From assembly GCA_963169045.1 (NCBI GenBank), contig CAUJDF010000010.1, positions 1 through 36,609 on the forward strand: a stretch of DNA of 36,609 nt. The letters are read 5' to 3'. A model generated the notes under the pieces. The model saw only the letters and a list, made by a program, of their open reading frames with translations. It made no database searches and had not been told where the DNA came from. Both the position numbers and the translations under genes were made by a program. The DNA is from Myxococcota bacterium. GTDB lineage: Bacteria > Myxococcota_A > Bradymonadia > UBA7976 > UBA1532. Below, one piece after another: positions 6,908 to 17,251 of this stretch. The first letter of the stretch is position 1. Each line of letters starts with the position of its first letter.

Positions 6908-9900
6908 TCACGGCGCGGTCCGCACCGAGGCCGCCGACTTGTTGACGATGCGCGGCGTGATGAAGATGAGCAGCTCGGTCCGGCGATCGCTCTCCGTGTG
7001 ATTGCGGAAGAGCGCGCCGAGGATCGGGATGTCGCCGAGCAGCGGGATCTGGCGGCGCGAATAACCGGAGTTGCTCGTGTAGATGCCGCCGATGACGGTG
7101 GTATCGCCGTCGCGGAGCAGGAGCTCCGTCTTCGCTTCCTTCTTGAGGATGGTGGGGTCGCCGCGGGCGCCCGTGTTCTGGAAGTCGGGCGTGTTGTTCT
7201 CGGCCCGCATGTTCAGATAGATGTTGCCGTCCTGCGTCACGTGCGGCTTCACCGTCAGCTTGAGGACAGCGTCGAAGAACACCGTCTGCACGCCGGCGGC
7301 GCTCACCTGCGAGATCGGGATGCTGACGCCCTGACTGATGAGCGCTTCCTTGTTGTCGAGCGTCGTGATCTTCGGGCTGCTGACGATCTTCACGACACCG
7401 GACGACTCGGCGGCGGTGAGGCGCACGTTCAGGTTGAACGTGCTGTCGACGCTGCCGAACTGCATGCCGATGCCACCACCGGTGCCCGCGCCGACCGCCG
7501 CCGGCAGGTTCACGATGAAGTTCGGGTTCGTCGAGGTGCCCTCGATGGGGCCCTGGGCGTCGTCGGCGGCGCCGCTGATGCCCACGGTGCTCGGGAAGCG
7601 CAGGCCGGTCGGGTTGCCGGTCGCGCCGCTCCAGAGGGCGTCGCCGCCCCACTGGATGCCGAAGTCGAGCTGCTCGTTGGTGTTCACCTCGACCAGCCGG
7701 GCCTCGATGAGCACCTGCGGCGTCTGCGTGTCGAGGCGTCGGATGAGGTCCTCGGCCGCGTCGACGTAATCGGCCACGTCCTTGACGATGACCGTGTTCG
7801 TGCGCTCGTCGAACTGGACGCTCCCGCGGGGGCTGATGACGCTCGCGACGCGCTCGCGGAGGTCGGCGGCGGTCGCATGGTTGACGGTCACCATCTTCAC
7901 GTGGAGCGGCGCGAGCTCGACCTCCTGCTTGTTCGCCATGAGGGCGCGCTCGCGCTCCTTGGCGATGTCCTCGGCGAGGCCGATGCGGATGATGTCGGAC
8001 TCCTCGACCATGTCGAGGTCCTTGGTCTTCAGGAGGATTTCGAGCGCCTGGTCCCAGGGCACGCCCTTGAGGTGGAGGGTGACGGTGCCGCCGACCTTGT
8101 CGCTGGTGATGATGTTGATGTTGCCCTCCTTGGCGAGGAGGCGCAGCACGTTGTGGATGTCGGCGTCCTTGATGTCGATGTTGATCTTGCGGCCCTTGTA
8201 CCGCTTGACCGCGCGGCCGGCGCTCTGGCCCGTGGGGGCCGAGCGGATGGCCTGGGACGGACCGGTGTAGGCCGCGGCGCGGGCGCCGCGGTAGTTCACC
8301 TCGGTGGCCACGGCGGGGCGCGCGGCGGGCGGGGGCGGCGTCCACGCCGGCGGCGGCGGCACGGCGGCGAGCGGCTGCTGGCGGGCGGGCTTGCCGAACG
8401 ACCACACCAGCTTGTCGCCCTTCAGCTCGACCTTGTCGGCGACGAGCTCCCCGAGGGTGACGACGACGCGGACGCGGTCGCCCGGCGGCGGCGCCTGGAA
8501 GCTGCTGACGAGCTGGACCGCGCTCGGGAACTCGCCCGTGTCGAGGCTACGCTCGAGCGAGGGCTCGATCAGCGCGTTGTCGAGCTCGAGGATGCGGGTC
8601 CGCTCGCCCTCGCTCTTCACCGTGTACTGGACGCCGCCCTCGACGGTCAGCCGGATGTAGGTCGCGTCGTTGCGATCGTCGAACTTCACCTCGGTGACGC
8701 GCGCGCGCGCCTTCGGGGGCGGCGGCACGACAGCGAGGGGTGCCGGCCTGGCGGGGGGCGCAGCCGCCTGCTGCTGCTCGGCGGCCTCGCGCTGACGCCG
8801 CGCCTCGGCGCGGGCGTTGCCGAGCTCCGTCTCCTTCTGCGCCAGGGCCGCGCGGAGGTCGGTCGACTCCTGCTGCAGGTCAGCGACGGCCTTCTGCAGC
8901 CGGTCGGCCTCCTTCGTGTCGTCCCTGCGGGTCCGGGCGGCCTCGAGCTCGGCCTGCAGGGCCTTGAGGCGGGCCTCCATCGCCGAGGCGGCCTTCGCCG
9001 ACTCGAGCTGCGCCACCTGGGCCCGCTCGGCGCTCAGCTCGGCGTCGCGGGCGCGCTGCTCGGCGGCGAGGCGCGCGCGCTCCGTGTCGTCGGCGCCCTT
9101 GGCACCGGCGGCGGCCTGCTTCTGCTGTGCCTCGAGCGTCTCGATGCGGGTGAGCGCCGTCTGGCGCTGACCCTCGAGGGCCTCGAGCTCCGCGGCGAGC
9201 TGGGCGCGGGCCGCCTCGGCCTTGCGGGCGCGCTCGTCGGCGGCGATGGCGCGGGCCTCGGCCTCGCGGGCGCGCTGCTCGGCGGCGGCTTGCGCGGCGG
9301 CGGCCTTCTCGGCCTCGCTGCGGGCGGCGGCGTCGTCGGTGGCGCGCGCCTTGTCGGCGGCAGCCTGCGCCTTGGCGACGGCGGCGGCCTTCTCGGCGGC
9401 GGCCTGCTCGGCCATCGTCCGGGCGCGGGTCGCGTCGGCCGTCGCCTGGCCGGCGGCGGCCTCGGCGGCAGCCTTCTCGGCGGCGGCCTGCTGCGCGGCG
9501 GCCTCGAACTGCTTCGCGCGGGCCTGGGCCTCGGTGGCGCGGGCCTGGGCCGCCGTCGCCTCGGCGCGGGCCTGCGCCGTCCGCGCCTCGGCCTTCTCGC
9601 GCTCGCTCGCGGCCTTCTCCGCCTGGGCGCGGGCCTGGGCGGCCTCGGCCTCGGCGGCCTGACGCTGGGCGGCGGCCTTGTCGGCGGTCGACTGCGCCTT
9701 GTCGGCGCGGGCCTGGGCGCCCGCAGCGTCCTTCAGTGCCTTGTCGGCGGCGGCCTTCGCCTGGGCAGCGGCCGCCTCTGCCGCCGCCTTCTCCTTCTTG
9801 AGGCGCTCGAGGTCGGCGCGGGCCTGGGCGGCGGCCTGGTCGGACGCGGCCTTGTCGGCCGTCGCCTGCGCCGCGAGCTTCTCGGCGGCGGCCTTGTCGG

Positions 9901-10666
9901 CGGCGGCCTGGGCGGCGGCGGCCTCGGCGGCGGCCTTCTCGGTCTTGAGGCGCTCGAGGTCGGCGCGGGCCTGGGCGGCGGCCTGCTCCGCGGCGGCCTT
10001 GTCGGCGGCGGCCTTCTCGGCGGCGGCCTTGTCGGCGGCGGCCTCGGCGAGCGCCTTCTCCTTCGCGGCCTTCTCGGCGGCCTTCTCGGCGGCGGCCTTG
10101 TCGGCGGCGGCCTGGGCGGCGGCCTTGTCGGCGGCGGCGCGCTCCTCGGCGGCGCGGGCGCGGGCCTCGGCCTCCGTCGCGCGCGCCTCGGCCGCCGGAT
10201 CGACCCCCGGCGCCGCCACGGGCGCGCTCGCGACCGGCCGCTCCACCTTCCGCTGCGAGGCGTCGACGCTGATCAACAGGTCGTTGCCCTTTGCGCGGAC
10301 GGTGTAGAGCGCGTCGACCTCGAGCCCCACGACGACGCGGCCGATGCTGACCAGGTCGTCCTTGTAGGGGATGCCCGTGATCTCGCCCACCACGCCATTC
10401 TCGACGGCGACTGGGGCGGACACCGCGGAGATATCGGCGTTGCTGATGTCGACGAAGAGCCGGGTGGGGTCGCTGAGCTTGAAGACGGTGAAGGTGGGCG
10501 GCTGCGACCCCTTCACGACGATCTCCGTGGCAGAGCTGCTCTCCCGGACCTCGACGCCGGAGATGCGGTTGAGGGCCTGCTCCTGCGCCCAGGCCCCGGC
10601 GGCGAACGCCATCGCGAAGATGGCGCCCCATACGCCCGCTGCGCTTGGTCCCAATCGCACGGTCAC
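6908..10666 (-). CDS. pilQ: Type IV pilus secretin PilQ with giant coiled-coil insert
   Basis: 1252 residues, well above the usual 700-900 for PilQ. The GTG start overlaps the pilP stop (GTGA). Order: signal peptide (about 1-27, ending AGAWA-QE); an AMIN-like peptidoglycan-binding domain (about 30-145); an Ala/Lys/Glu/Arg-rich coiled coil (about 158-632, many AADKAAAEKAA units); a second AMIN-like domain (about 650-760); Pro-rich linkers; an STN/N0 domain (about 827-900, INIDIKDADIHNVLRLLAKE); an N1 domain (about 925-990); and the secretin beta barrel (about 1050-1245), with the conserved block PLLGDIPILGALFRN and end motif ELLIFITPRIV. It forms the outer-membrane pore for the pilus. The coiled coil is unusual and might span or brace the periplasm. 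Confidence 0.96.
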   Translation of the reverse strand: MTVRLGPSAAGVWGAIFAMAFAAGAWAQEQALNRISGVEVRESSSATEIVVKGSQPPTFTVFKLSDPTRLFVDISNADISAVSAPVAVENGVVGEITGIPYKDDLVSIGRVVVGLEVDALYTVRAKGNDLLISVDASQRKVERPVASAPVAAPGVDPAAEARATEAEARARAAEERAAADKAAAQAAADKAAAEKAAEKAAKEKALAEAAADKAAAEKAAADKAAAEQAAAQARADLERLKTEKAAAEAAAAQAAADKAAAEKLAAQATADKAASDQAAAQARADLERLKKEKAAAEAAAAQAKAAADKALKDAAGAQARADKAQSTADKAAAQRQAAEAEAAQARAQAEKAASEREKAEARTAQARAEATAAQARATEAQARAKQFEAAAQQAAAEKAAAEAAAGQATADATRARTMAEQAAAEKAAAVAKAQAAADKARATDDAAARSEAEKAAAAQAAAEQRAREAEARAIAADERARKAEAARAQLAAELEALEGQRQTALTRIETLEAQQKQAAAGAKGADDTERARLAAEQRARDAELSAERAQVAQLESAKAASAMEARLKALQAELEAARTRRDDTKEADRLQKAVADLQQESTDLRAALAQKETELGNARAEARRQREAAEQQQAAAPPARPAPLAVVPPPPKARARVTEVKFDDRNDATYIRLTVEGGVQYTVKSEGERTRILELDNALIEPSLERSLDTGEFPSAVQLVSSFQAPPPGDRVRVVVTLGELVADKVELKGDKLVWSFGKPARQQPLAAVPPPPAWTPPPPAARPAVATEVNYRGARAAAYTGPSQAIRSAPTGQSAGRAVKRYKGRKINIDIKDADIHNVLRLLAKEGNINIITSDKVGGTVTLHLKGVPWDQALEILLKTKDLDMVEESDIIRIGLAEDIAKERERALMANKQEVELAPLHVKMVTVNHATAADLRERVASVISPRGSVQFDERTNTVIVKDVADYVDAAEDLIRRLDTQTPQVLIEARLVEVNTNEQLDFGIQWGGDALWSGATGNPTGLRFPSTVGISGAADDAQGPIEGTSTNPNFIVNLPAAVGAGTGGGIGMQFGSVDSTFNLNVRLTAAESSGVVKIVSSPKITTLDNKEALISQGVSIPISQVSAAGVQTVFFDAVLKLTVKPHVTQDGNIYLNMRAENNTPDFQNTGARGDPTILKKEAKTELLLRDGDTTVIGGIYTSNSGYSRRQIPLLGDIPILGALFRNHTESDRRTELLIFITPRIVNKSAASVRTAP
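8770..10195. repeat. Low-complexity GC-rich repeat region encoding the PilQ coiled coil
   Basis: The minus strand encodes degenerate 4- to 11-residue units rich in Ala with alternating Lys/Asp/Glu/Arg. One stretch containing AQARADLERLKTEKAAAEAA recurs with little change about 40 residues later. On the plus strand this appears as endless ggcggcggcctt runs. The repeats create long meaningless open frames on the other strand. Confidence 0.85.
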
Positions 10667-11253
10667 AGCTCCTCCAACTGCGTCAGCTCTTCGTCGCTCA
10701 TCAGTCGCTTCACGGTCTCGGCGGTCTGCCCGTCGGGCTTGACGACGAGGGGCTTGAAGACGACCTCGTTCCGGGTGATGCGCGTGACGCGCTTCGGCTC
10801 GTCGCGCCCGACGATGTCGCCTGGCTTGATCACGTGTCCCATGCCGCGGGGATCGACGACCAGCGCCTTGTGGATGGCGGTGCCGGTGATGATCGCCTCG
10901 AGCTGCAGCTCGGCGACCTCGAACGGGATGTCGCCCTGAATGGGCGGCGGCCCCACGGTCGTCTTGTCGTTGAGCTCCACGGGGTCGACGAAGACCTGGA
11001 AGGGATCGCGGGTATCGCGCACCGACCGGTCGAGCTCGTCTTCCGAATTCCAGTCGAGATTCCGGTACTTGGCCGGCACCTTCGTCTCGTCGAGGCCGGC
11101 GGCCGCGGCAGTGCCGGCGGCCGCCGACGCGGGCGCGTTCGGCTTCGACCGGTTCGACCCGCGCTGCTGCGTCTTGGGCTCGTCGTCGCCGCAGGCGCTC
11201 GCGAACAGCGCGGCCGCGGCGGCCAGCGCCACGGAGAGGCGGATGGGGCTCAC
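10663..11253 (-). CDS. pilP: Type IV pilus inner-membrane lipoprotein PilP
   Basis: 196 residues. The GTG at 11253 shares GTGA with the pilO stop. An upstream start at 11316 would bury the signal inside pilO, so this start is chosen. The N terminus is a lipoprotein signal (lipobox ASAC, Cys21), followed by a flexible Ala/Ser/Lys-rich linker (about 25-60). The C-terminal beta domain (about 110-190) has RDPFQVFVDP and later a VIKPGDIVGRD block, as in PilP. PilP bridges PilN/PilO to the N0 region of the PilQ secretin. Its position between pilO and pilQ, with overlaps on both sides, fits stoichiometric translation. Confidence 0.93.
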   Translation of the reverse strand: MSPIRLSVALAAAAALFASACGDDEPKTQQRGSNRSKPNAPASAAAGTAAAAGLDETKVPAKYRNLDWNSEDELDRSVRDTRDPFQVFVDPVELNDKTTVGPPPIQGDIPFEVAELQLEAIITGTAIHKALVVDPRGMGHVIKPGDIVGRDEPKRVTRITRNEVVFKPLVVKPDGQTAETVKRLMSDEELTQLEEL

Positions 11254-11876
11254 TTCGGCTGACCTCCCGCCGGCTCGGCGCCCGGGGCGCGGTACATGAA
11301 CGTCGTCGCCGTGCACTTCGCCTCGAGCACCGCTGCCGTCTCCGTCCGGGCCGAGGCGCCGGCAGTCATCTGCGGCGGAGCGACGGTCAGCTCGATGTTC
11401 TCGACGTTGACGATCCGGGTGAGCTTGCCCACGTAGTAGAAGAACGTCGCGATCTGGTGGAACGTCCCCGCCAGCGTCATGCGCACCGGGATGCGCACGT
11501 ACAGCTCATCGGGCGTCATGTTCGCGCGCTCGAAGCGCGCGATCTCGAGCCCGACGATCTTGCCCTGACCGTGGATCTTCTGCAGGAGCGACGCGATCTC
11601 CGCGTCCTCGGGCAGGCGGTCGCGCATCTCGTTGCGCGCCGTCTTGAGCTGCTCCACCTCGGCCTCGATGCGGCGGATGTTCTGCTCGATGCCCTTCGCG
11701 TCGGCGAGCTGCTTGTTGAGCTGCGTCGTCCGCGCGCGCTCGGCGGTGATCTTGTCCTCGGTCTCGGAGATGAACAGGAAGTACCAGCCGGCCCCGATGC
11801 CGCCCAGCAGGAGCAGCAGCAGCACGAGGCGCTGCGATGCAGGGATGGCCGAGAACTTGTCGAGCGCCTCACTCAT
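11250..11876 (-). CDS. pilO: Type IV pilus alignment protein PilO
   Basis: 208 residues, ATG with GGAG upstream. The cytoplasmic tail is short (1-16). A transmembrane helix at about 17-36 (LVLLLLLLGGIGAGWYFLF) is followed by a coiled coil (about 40-90) and a ferredoxin-like periplasmic domain (about 95-185) with the conserved TFHQIATFFYYVGKLTRIVNVENI block. PilO pairs with PilN and contacts PilP to align the inner-membrane motor with PilQ. It starts 24 bp after pilN. Confidence 0.95.
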   Translation of the reverse strand: MSEALDKFSAIPASQRLVLLLLLLGGIGAGWYFLFISETEDKITAERARTTQLNKQLADAKGIEQNIRRIEAEVEQLKTARNEMRDRLPEDAEIASLLQKIHGQGKIVGLEIARFERANMTPDELYVRIPVRMTLAGTFHQIATFFYYVGKLTRIVNVENIELTVAPPQMTAGASARTETAAVLEAKCTATTFMYRAPGAEPAGGQPK

Positions 11877-11900
11877 GCGTTCGCTCCGCCGCCCCCCGGC

Positions 11901-12566
11901 TCACTCGGATTTCTTCGCGGCGCCCAGCTCGCCGGCCGCCAGCTTCTTCAGATCGGCCTGGCCGTAGAGCGCGAGCATGTCGATGTCGAACTGCACCGTC
12001 TTCATGCCCTGCTCCTGCACCGCCGCCGAGAAGTTCAGCCTCACTTCGGTGAAGTGACGGGCGGAAGAGAGCCGGTGCAGGAACTCGGCGAGGTCGTCGT
12101 TGCTGCGGGCGTAGCCGGTCATCTTCACGATGCGGTTGTTCTCGACGAAGGTCTTGATCCACAGGCGCTTGGGATCCCAGTCGGGGTTCCAGCCGCGCTT
12201 CTTCTGCGCCAGCTTCAGCGCCGGATCTTCGACCGGGCTGAGCATGAGCGACAGCTCGTCGAGCATCTTCACCGGACCGGTCTGGCCCTCGACGATCGAG
12301 TCGAGCACCTGCTTCTGGCGCTCGAGCTCGACCTTCTCCGCCTCGGCCTTCTTGCCGGTGGCGGCGAGGGCTTCGAGCTTCTTCACCTCGGCGGCCAGGC
12401 CGCCGTTCTTGCCGACGAGCGACGCCAGCTCGTCGTCCTTCGAGCTCGACCAGTAGAAGAAGACGCCGACCTCGGCGATGACGAGGACGACGAAGAGCAG
12501 CAGCATCTGCTTGCCGCTCTCGCGCTTCTTCGCCTCGCGGACCGGGAGGAGGTTGATCCGAATCAT
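11901..12566 (-). CDS. pilN: Type IV pilus alignment protein PilN
   Basis: 221 residues. The N-terminal motif IRINLLPVREAKKR is the conserved cytoplasmic peptide that binds PilM. A transmembrane helix (about 21-38), a coiled coil (about 42-90) and a ferredoxin-like periplasmic domain follow. Between coil and domain is a Trp-rich segment (RGWNPDWDPKRLWIKTF, near residues 125-140). The ATG overlaps the pilM stop in ATGA, so translation is coupled. Confidence 0.95.
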   Translation of the reverse strand: MIRINLLPVREAKKRESGKQMLLLFVVLVIAEVGVFFYWSSSKDDELASLVGKNGGLAAEVKKLEALAATGKKAEAEKVELERQKQVLDSIVEGQTGPVKMLDELSLMLSPVEDPALKLAQKKRGWNPDWDPKRLWIKTFVENNRIVKMTGYARSNDDLAEFLHRLSSARHFTEVRLNFSAAVQEQGMKTVQFDIDMLALYGQADLKKLAAGELGAAKKSE

Positions 12567-13624
12567 TTGTCGCCCGGCCCCCGGAGCGCGAGCCCCACGG
12601 CGACGGCGGCGAGCGGGCGCACCTCGTTGATGTAGTCGAGGTTGAACAGCTTCTGGTCGATCTGGATGTTGCGGAAGGGATCGAGCAGCTCGACCGGCAC
12701 GCCCACGCGCTGTTCGATGGTGCGCGCCAGCGCCGGCACCTTGGCCGTCCCGCCGGAGAGATAGATGCGCGACATGCGCCCTTCGCTCGACGTGGCGAGG
12801 TAGAAGTCGAGCGAGCGGTGGATCTCGCCGGCCATCGCCTCGCTGACCGACTGGATCACCCGCTCGACCTCCTGGGGGATCACGCTGTCGGCGTCGACGC
12901 CGCGCTCACCTCCCAGCTTGTACGCTTCGGCTTCGTCGTAGGAGACGTTGAGCTGCTTCTGGATCTCTTCGGTGAACTGGTTGCCGCCCATCGAGATGTC
13001 GCGGGTGAACGACGTGATCCCGTTGGCGACGACGTTGATGTTGATCATGCTGGCGCCGATGTCGATCAGCACGACCGTCTCGCCCGGCGGCCAGGCGTAG
13101 TTCACCTCGAAGGCGTTCTGGATGGTGAACGAGTCGACGTCGACGACGACCGCCTCGAGGCCGGCCTCCTTCACGATGCCGACGTACTCCTCGACCATCT
13201 CCTTCTTGGCCGCGACGAGCAGGACGTCCATCTGTCCCTGCTCGGGCCGCGACTGCAGGATCTGGTAGTCGAGGTTCACGTCGTTCACGTCGTAGGGGAT
13301 GTACTGCTCCGCCTCCCACTTGATGCTCTCGTCGAGCTCCTCGGGGGTCATGGCGGGGAGGCCGATCTTCTTGATGATGATCGAGTTGCCGCTCAGGCTG
13401 ATCGCGACTTCCTTCGACTTGAGCTTCTGCGCCGAGATCATCCCCTGGATGGTGTCGACGACCGCCGTGGCATTCATCAACGCGCCGTCGACGATCGCTT
13501 CGGGCGGAAGGGGAGCCATGGAGAAGTTGAGGAGCTGGACGCCCTTCTTCGTCTCCTTGACCTGGACGAGCTTGATCGAGCTGGACCCGATGTCCAGGCC
13601 AATGGCGTTCCGGCGACGGGCCAT
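12563..13624 (-). CDS. pilM: Type IV pilus actin-like ATPase PilM
   Basis: 353 residues, cytoplasmic, FtsA/actin fold. Phosphate-1 motif GLDIGSSSIKLV lies at about 9-20, phosphate-2 motif LIDIGASMININV near 187-199, and the adenosine motif YLSGGTAKVPAL near 291-302. PilM binds the N-terminal tail of PilN and links the alignment complex to the PilB/PilT motor side; motor and pilin genes are not in this window. The ATG at 13624 has GGGAGG about 10 nt upstream. It is the first gene of pilMNOPQ and is preceded by a 170-bp gap with a candidate promoter. Confidence 0.97.
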   Translation of the reverse strand: MARRRNAIGLDIGSSSIKLVQVKETKKGVQLLNFSMAPLPPEAIVDGALMNATAVVDTIQGMISAQKLKSKEVAISLSGNSIIIKKIGLPAMTPEELDESIKWEAEQYIPYDVNDVNLDYQILQSRPEQGQMDVLLVAAKKEMVEEYVGIVKEAGLEAVVVDVDSFTIQNAFEVNYAWPPGETVVLIDIGASMININVVANGITSFTRDISMGGNQFTEEIQKQLNVSYDEAEAYKLGGERGVDADSVIPQEVERVIQSVSEAMAGEIHRSLDFYLATSSEGRMSRIYLSGGTAKVPALARTIEQRVGVPVELLDPFRNIQIDQKLFNLDYINEVRPLAAVAVGLALRGPGDK

Positions 13625-13668
13625 CGGGCGTGATCCTCCCTGCGAGCGGGTCTCGCCGATGTTGTCGA

Positions 13669-13697
13669 ATTTCTCCCGCGTTCGCGTGAGCCGTCAA
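13669..13697 (-). promoter_or_regulatory. Candidate promoter of the pilMNOPQ operon
   Basis: On the minus strand TTGACG (13692-13697) and AGAAAT (13669-13674) are separated by 17 bp, about 45 bp before the pilM ATG. The -10 match is only partial (3 of 6). The 170-bp gap is more AT-rich than its surroundings, as expected of a promoter. I found no good sigma-54 GG-N10-GC element in it. Confidence 0.45.
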
Positions 13698-13794
13698 CAA
13701 AAAGAGGTAGGTTCGAGAGTTATCGTGCGCGTAGAAGGGCGCGAAATTCCGAAAGATTTGACTTGACGGTACCCAGAGGTGGGTTTTCGCGGAC

Positions 13795-15167
<1,373 letters not shown>

Positions 15168-15171
<4 letters not shown>

Positions 15172-16121
15172 AGCCGCACTTCGATGAAGGCCTTGCGCTT
15201 GAGCTCTTCGACCCAACGCCCGACCTCGGACTCCATGCGCTGCTCGAAGAGCTCCTGCTGGAGCTGGGGCTTCATCGCCTCGAAGGCGGGCGGCTCGACG
15301 GCCTTCTTCGCGATCACCTTGACCACGTGGACGCCGAAGCGCGTCCGCACCGGACCGCCGACCTGGCCGGCGTCGAGGCCGAACAGCGCCTGTTCAAGCG
15401 CCGGATCGAGGCTGCCGCGACGGAAGCTGCCGAGGTAACCGCCATGGGCGGCCGCGGGGCCGGTGCCGTACTGCTTCGCGAGCTCGCCGAAGTCCTCGCC
15501 GGCGCGCATGCGGCCGATGAGCTCCTCGGCCTTCTGGCGCGAGGCCGCCTCGTCGGTGGGATCGGCGTCGGGCGCCAGCGGCAGCAGGATGTGGGCCGCC
15601 TCGATCTCGGCCTCGTCCTTCGCTCGACTCTTGCGTGTGCGGTAGTGCTCCTGGAGGTCGCTGTCGCTGATCTGCAGCTTGTCGGCGAGCGCGCTGCGGA
15701 TGACCTTGGTGCGCATCAGCTGGTCGCGCACCTGCTTCTTCAGCTCGTCGAGCGTCATGCCCTGGCCGGACAGGTACAGGCCGAGCTGCTCGTCGTCCCA
15801 GCCCTGCTGCGCCTTGACGCGGTCGATGTGCTCGGCGACGTCCTTGTCGGCGATCTTCAGGTTGCGCCGGTTCGCCTCCTGGGTGATCAGCCGCTGACCT
15901 ACGAGGTCGTCGAGCGCGCGCCTCATCTGCTTCTCGCGCTGCTGCTCGCGCAGGACCGGGTCGGGGATGGCCTCGACCTGGCGCATCACCGGCGCGGCGT
16001 GCTCCTCGACCTCGGAGAGCATCACCACGTCCTCGTTGACGAGGGCGGCGATGCGCTCGATGACCCTGGCGCCGGCCACCGCCGGGGCGCACAGCGCCAG
16101 CAGGACGAGCAGGCGCCTCAC
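15168..16121 (-). CDS. SurA-like periplasmic peptidyl-prolyl isomerase
   Basis: 317 residues. The GTG at 16121 overlaps the upstream PpiC lipoprotein stop (GTGA). A signal peptide (1-18, ending AVAGA) is followed directly by RVIERIAALVNEDVVMLSEV, the typical SurA N-terminal block. The SurA-N helical domain spans about 20-160, one parvulin/PpiC domain spans about 170-265 (EAAHILLP, GGYLGSFRRGSLDPALEQALFGL, RTRFGVHVVKV), and a C-terminal helix completes the chaperone module. E. coli SurA has two parvulin domains; one is common in related phyla. Expected role: chaperoning outer-membrane proteins, perhaps including secretins, in the periplasm. Gene symbol withheld because SurA and other single-domain foldases are hard to separate by eye. 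Confidence 0.9.
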
Positions 16122-17251
16122 TGCGGGGGCTCCTCGCCGTGCGGCGCCTCGCCCTCGGGACCGTCGCCGCCGGGCATGCCGGGCATCCCCCGCCCGCCGA
16201 AGGGGCCGCCCGCGCCCGGAGGCTGCGGACCGCCGGGCCCGAAGATGGGCGGACCCATGCCGGGGACCGGGCCGCCGCGCGTCGCCTCGGCCTTGCCGAG
16301 GATGGCGTCGTCGATCTGGATCTTCGCGGAATCCTTCAGCTTCTGGACGTAGGCTTCCATCGCCGCGCTCTTCTTCTCGCGGAAGAGGCGGTTCTTGATG
16401 CTCGTCTTCACCTCGGCCAGCTCGCGCTTGTACGGCCGCTTGAAGCCGGTCTTCTGCACGAGGTGCCAGCCCTCGCTGGTCTTGATCGGCGCCGGCGCGA
16501 GGTCGCCCACCTTCTCGATGGCCCAGGCCGCGTCGGCGACGGCGGCGGGCGGCAGCGGCGGCGCGTCGGGCGCGCGCTCCGCCCTCGACTCGCCGGGCTT
16601 GCCGAAGAACTGCAGGTCGCCGCCGGCCTCGCGCGTGGCCGCGTGCTCGCTCTTCTGGCGGGCGGCGTCGGCGAAGGCCTCGCGCGCCTTGAACGGCTCC
16701 CTCGCCGCCAGCGCCGAGAGCTCGGCGTGCAGCGCGTTCGCCGCGGCCTCGTCCTTCAGCAGGATGTGGCTGGCGCGCACCTCGGCCGCCTTGTCGTACT
16801 CGCCGAGGTGCTCGTTGTAGTACTTCTCGGCCTCGGCGTCGGTGATGTCGTCGAGCTTGACGAGCTTCGTGAGCTCCTCGCTGCTCAGGCGCTTCACCAT
16901 CGCCTGCTTGCGCGCGAGCTGGACGTCGGCGTCCTTGTCGTAGCCCTTGGCCTCGGCGTCGAGGGCGAGCAGCTCGAAGCGGATCATGCTGTCGAGGAAC
17001 TCGCGTTTGCGCTCGAGGCTGTTGTATCGGGCCCGGGCGAACGGCGACTGCTGGTTCAGGCGACGCTCGAACTCCTCGAGCGTGATCGATCGGTCGCCGA
17101 TGCGGGCGACGACCTCGCCCTTCTCGTCGTCCTTGAGGGCGCCGCTCGACTTGAAGGCGGCGCCCTCGGGCGTCGCTTGCTTCTGGGGCTTCTCGACGCA
17201 CGCCGCGAACAGCAGGGCGGCGCAGAGCGGCAGGGTGGGGATGCGCTTCAT
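16118..17251 (-). CDS. PpiC-type lipoprotein foldase with Gly/Pro-rich tail
   Basis: 377 residues. The ATG at 17251 has GAGGAGG 7 nt upstream and overlaps the mfd stop (ATGA); a start at 17311 would lie inside mfd and lacks a signal. It has a lipoprotein signal with lipobox FAAC, Cys18. A SurA-N-like region (VVARIGDRSITLEEFERRLNQQSP, about 45-150) precedes a parvulin domain (about 175-300: EVRASHILLKDEA, GGDLQFFGKPGE, TSEGWHLVQKTGF). The parvulin domain has a Pro/Ala-rich insert (DAPPLPPAAVADA). The last 50 residues are Gly/Pro/Met-rich (GGPVPGMGPPIFGPGG and similar), low-complexity and probably disordered. It is likely a membrane-anchored periplasmic PPIase/chaperone working beside the SurA-like protein encoded next. 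Confidence 0.9.
   Translation of the reverse strand: MKRIPTLPLCAALLFAACVEKPQKQATPEGAAFKSSGALKDDEKGEVVARIGDRSITLEEFERRLNQQSPFARARYNSLERKREFLDSMIRFELLALDAEAKGYDKDADVQLARKQAMVKRLSSEELTKLVKLDDITDAEAEKYYNEHLGEYDKAAEVRASHILLKDEAAANALHAELSALAAREPFKAREAFADAARQKSEHAATREAGGDLQFFGKPGESRAERAPDAPPLPPAAVADAAWAIEKVGDLAPAPIKTSEGWHLVQKTGFKRPYKRELAEVKTSIKNRLFREKKSAAMEAYVQKLKDSAKIQIDDAILGKAEATRGGPVPGMGPPIFGPGGPQPPGAGGPFGGRGMPGMPGGDGPEGEAPHGEEPPQ

Noticed and set aside
6888-8405. Apparent fusion of the Cys-rich lipoprotein to a longer N-terminal part
   Set aside because: The extra part is Arg/His-rich antisense-style translation of pilQ in another frame; the lipoprotein signal at 6887 defines the true start.
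6998-10939. 1313-residue Gly/Leu-rich open frame on the plus strand
   Set aside because: It is exactly opposite pilQ and its Ala-rich repeats, has no signal or domain, and ORFs this long arise as shadows in GC-rich DNA.
13625-13794. Sigma-54 promoter ahead of pilM
   Set aside because: No TGGCAC-N5-TTGC or GG-N10-GC element of acceptable quality was found despite the nearby NtrC-type regulator.
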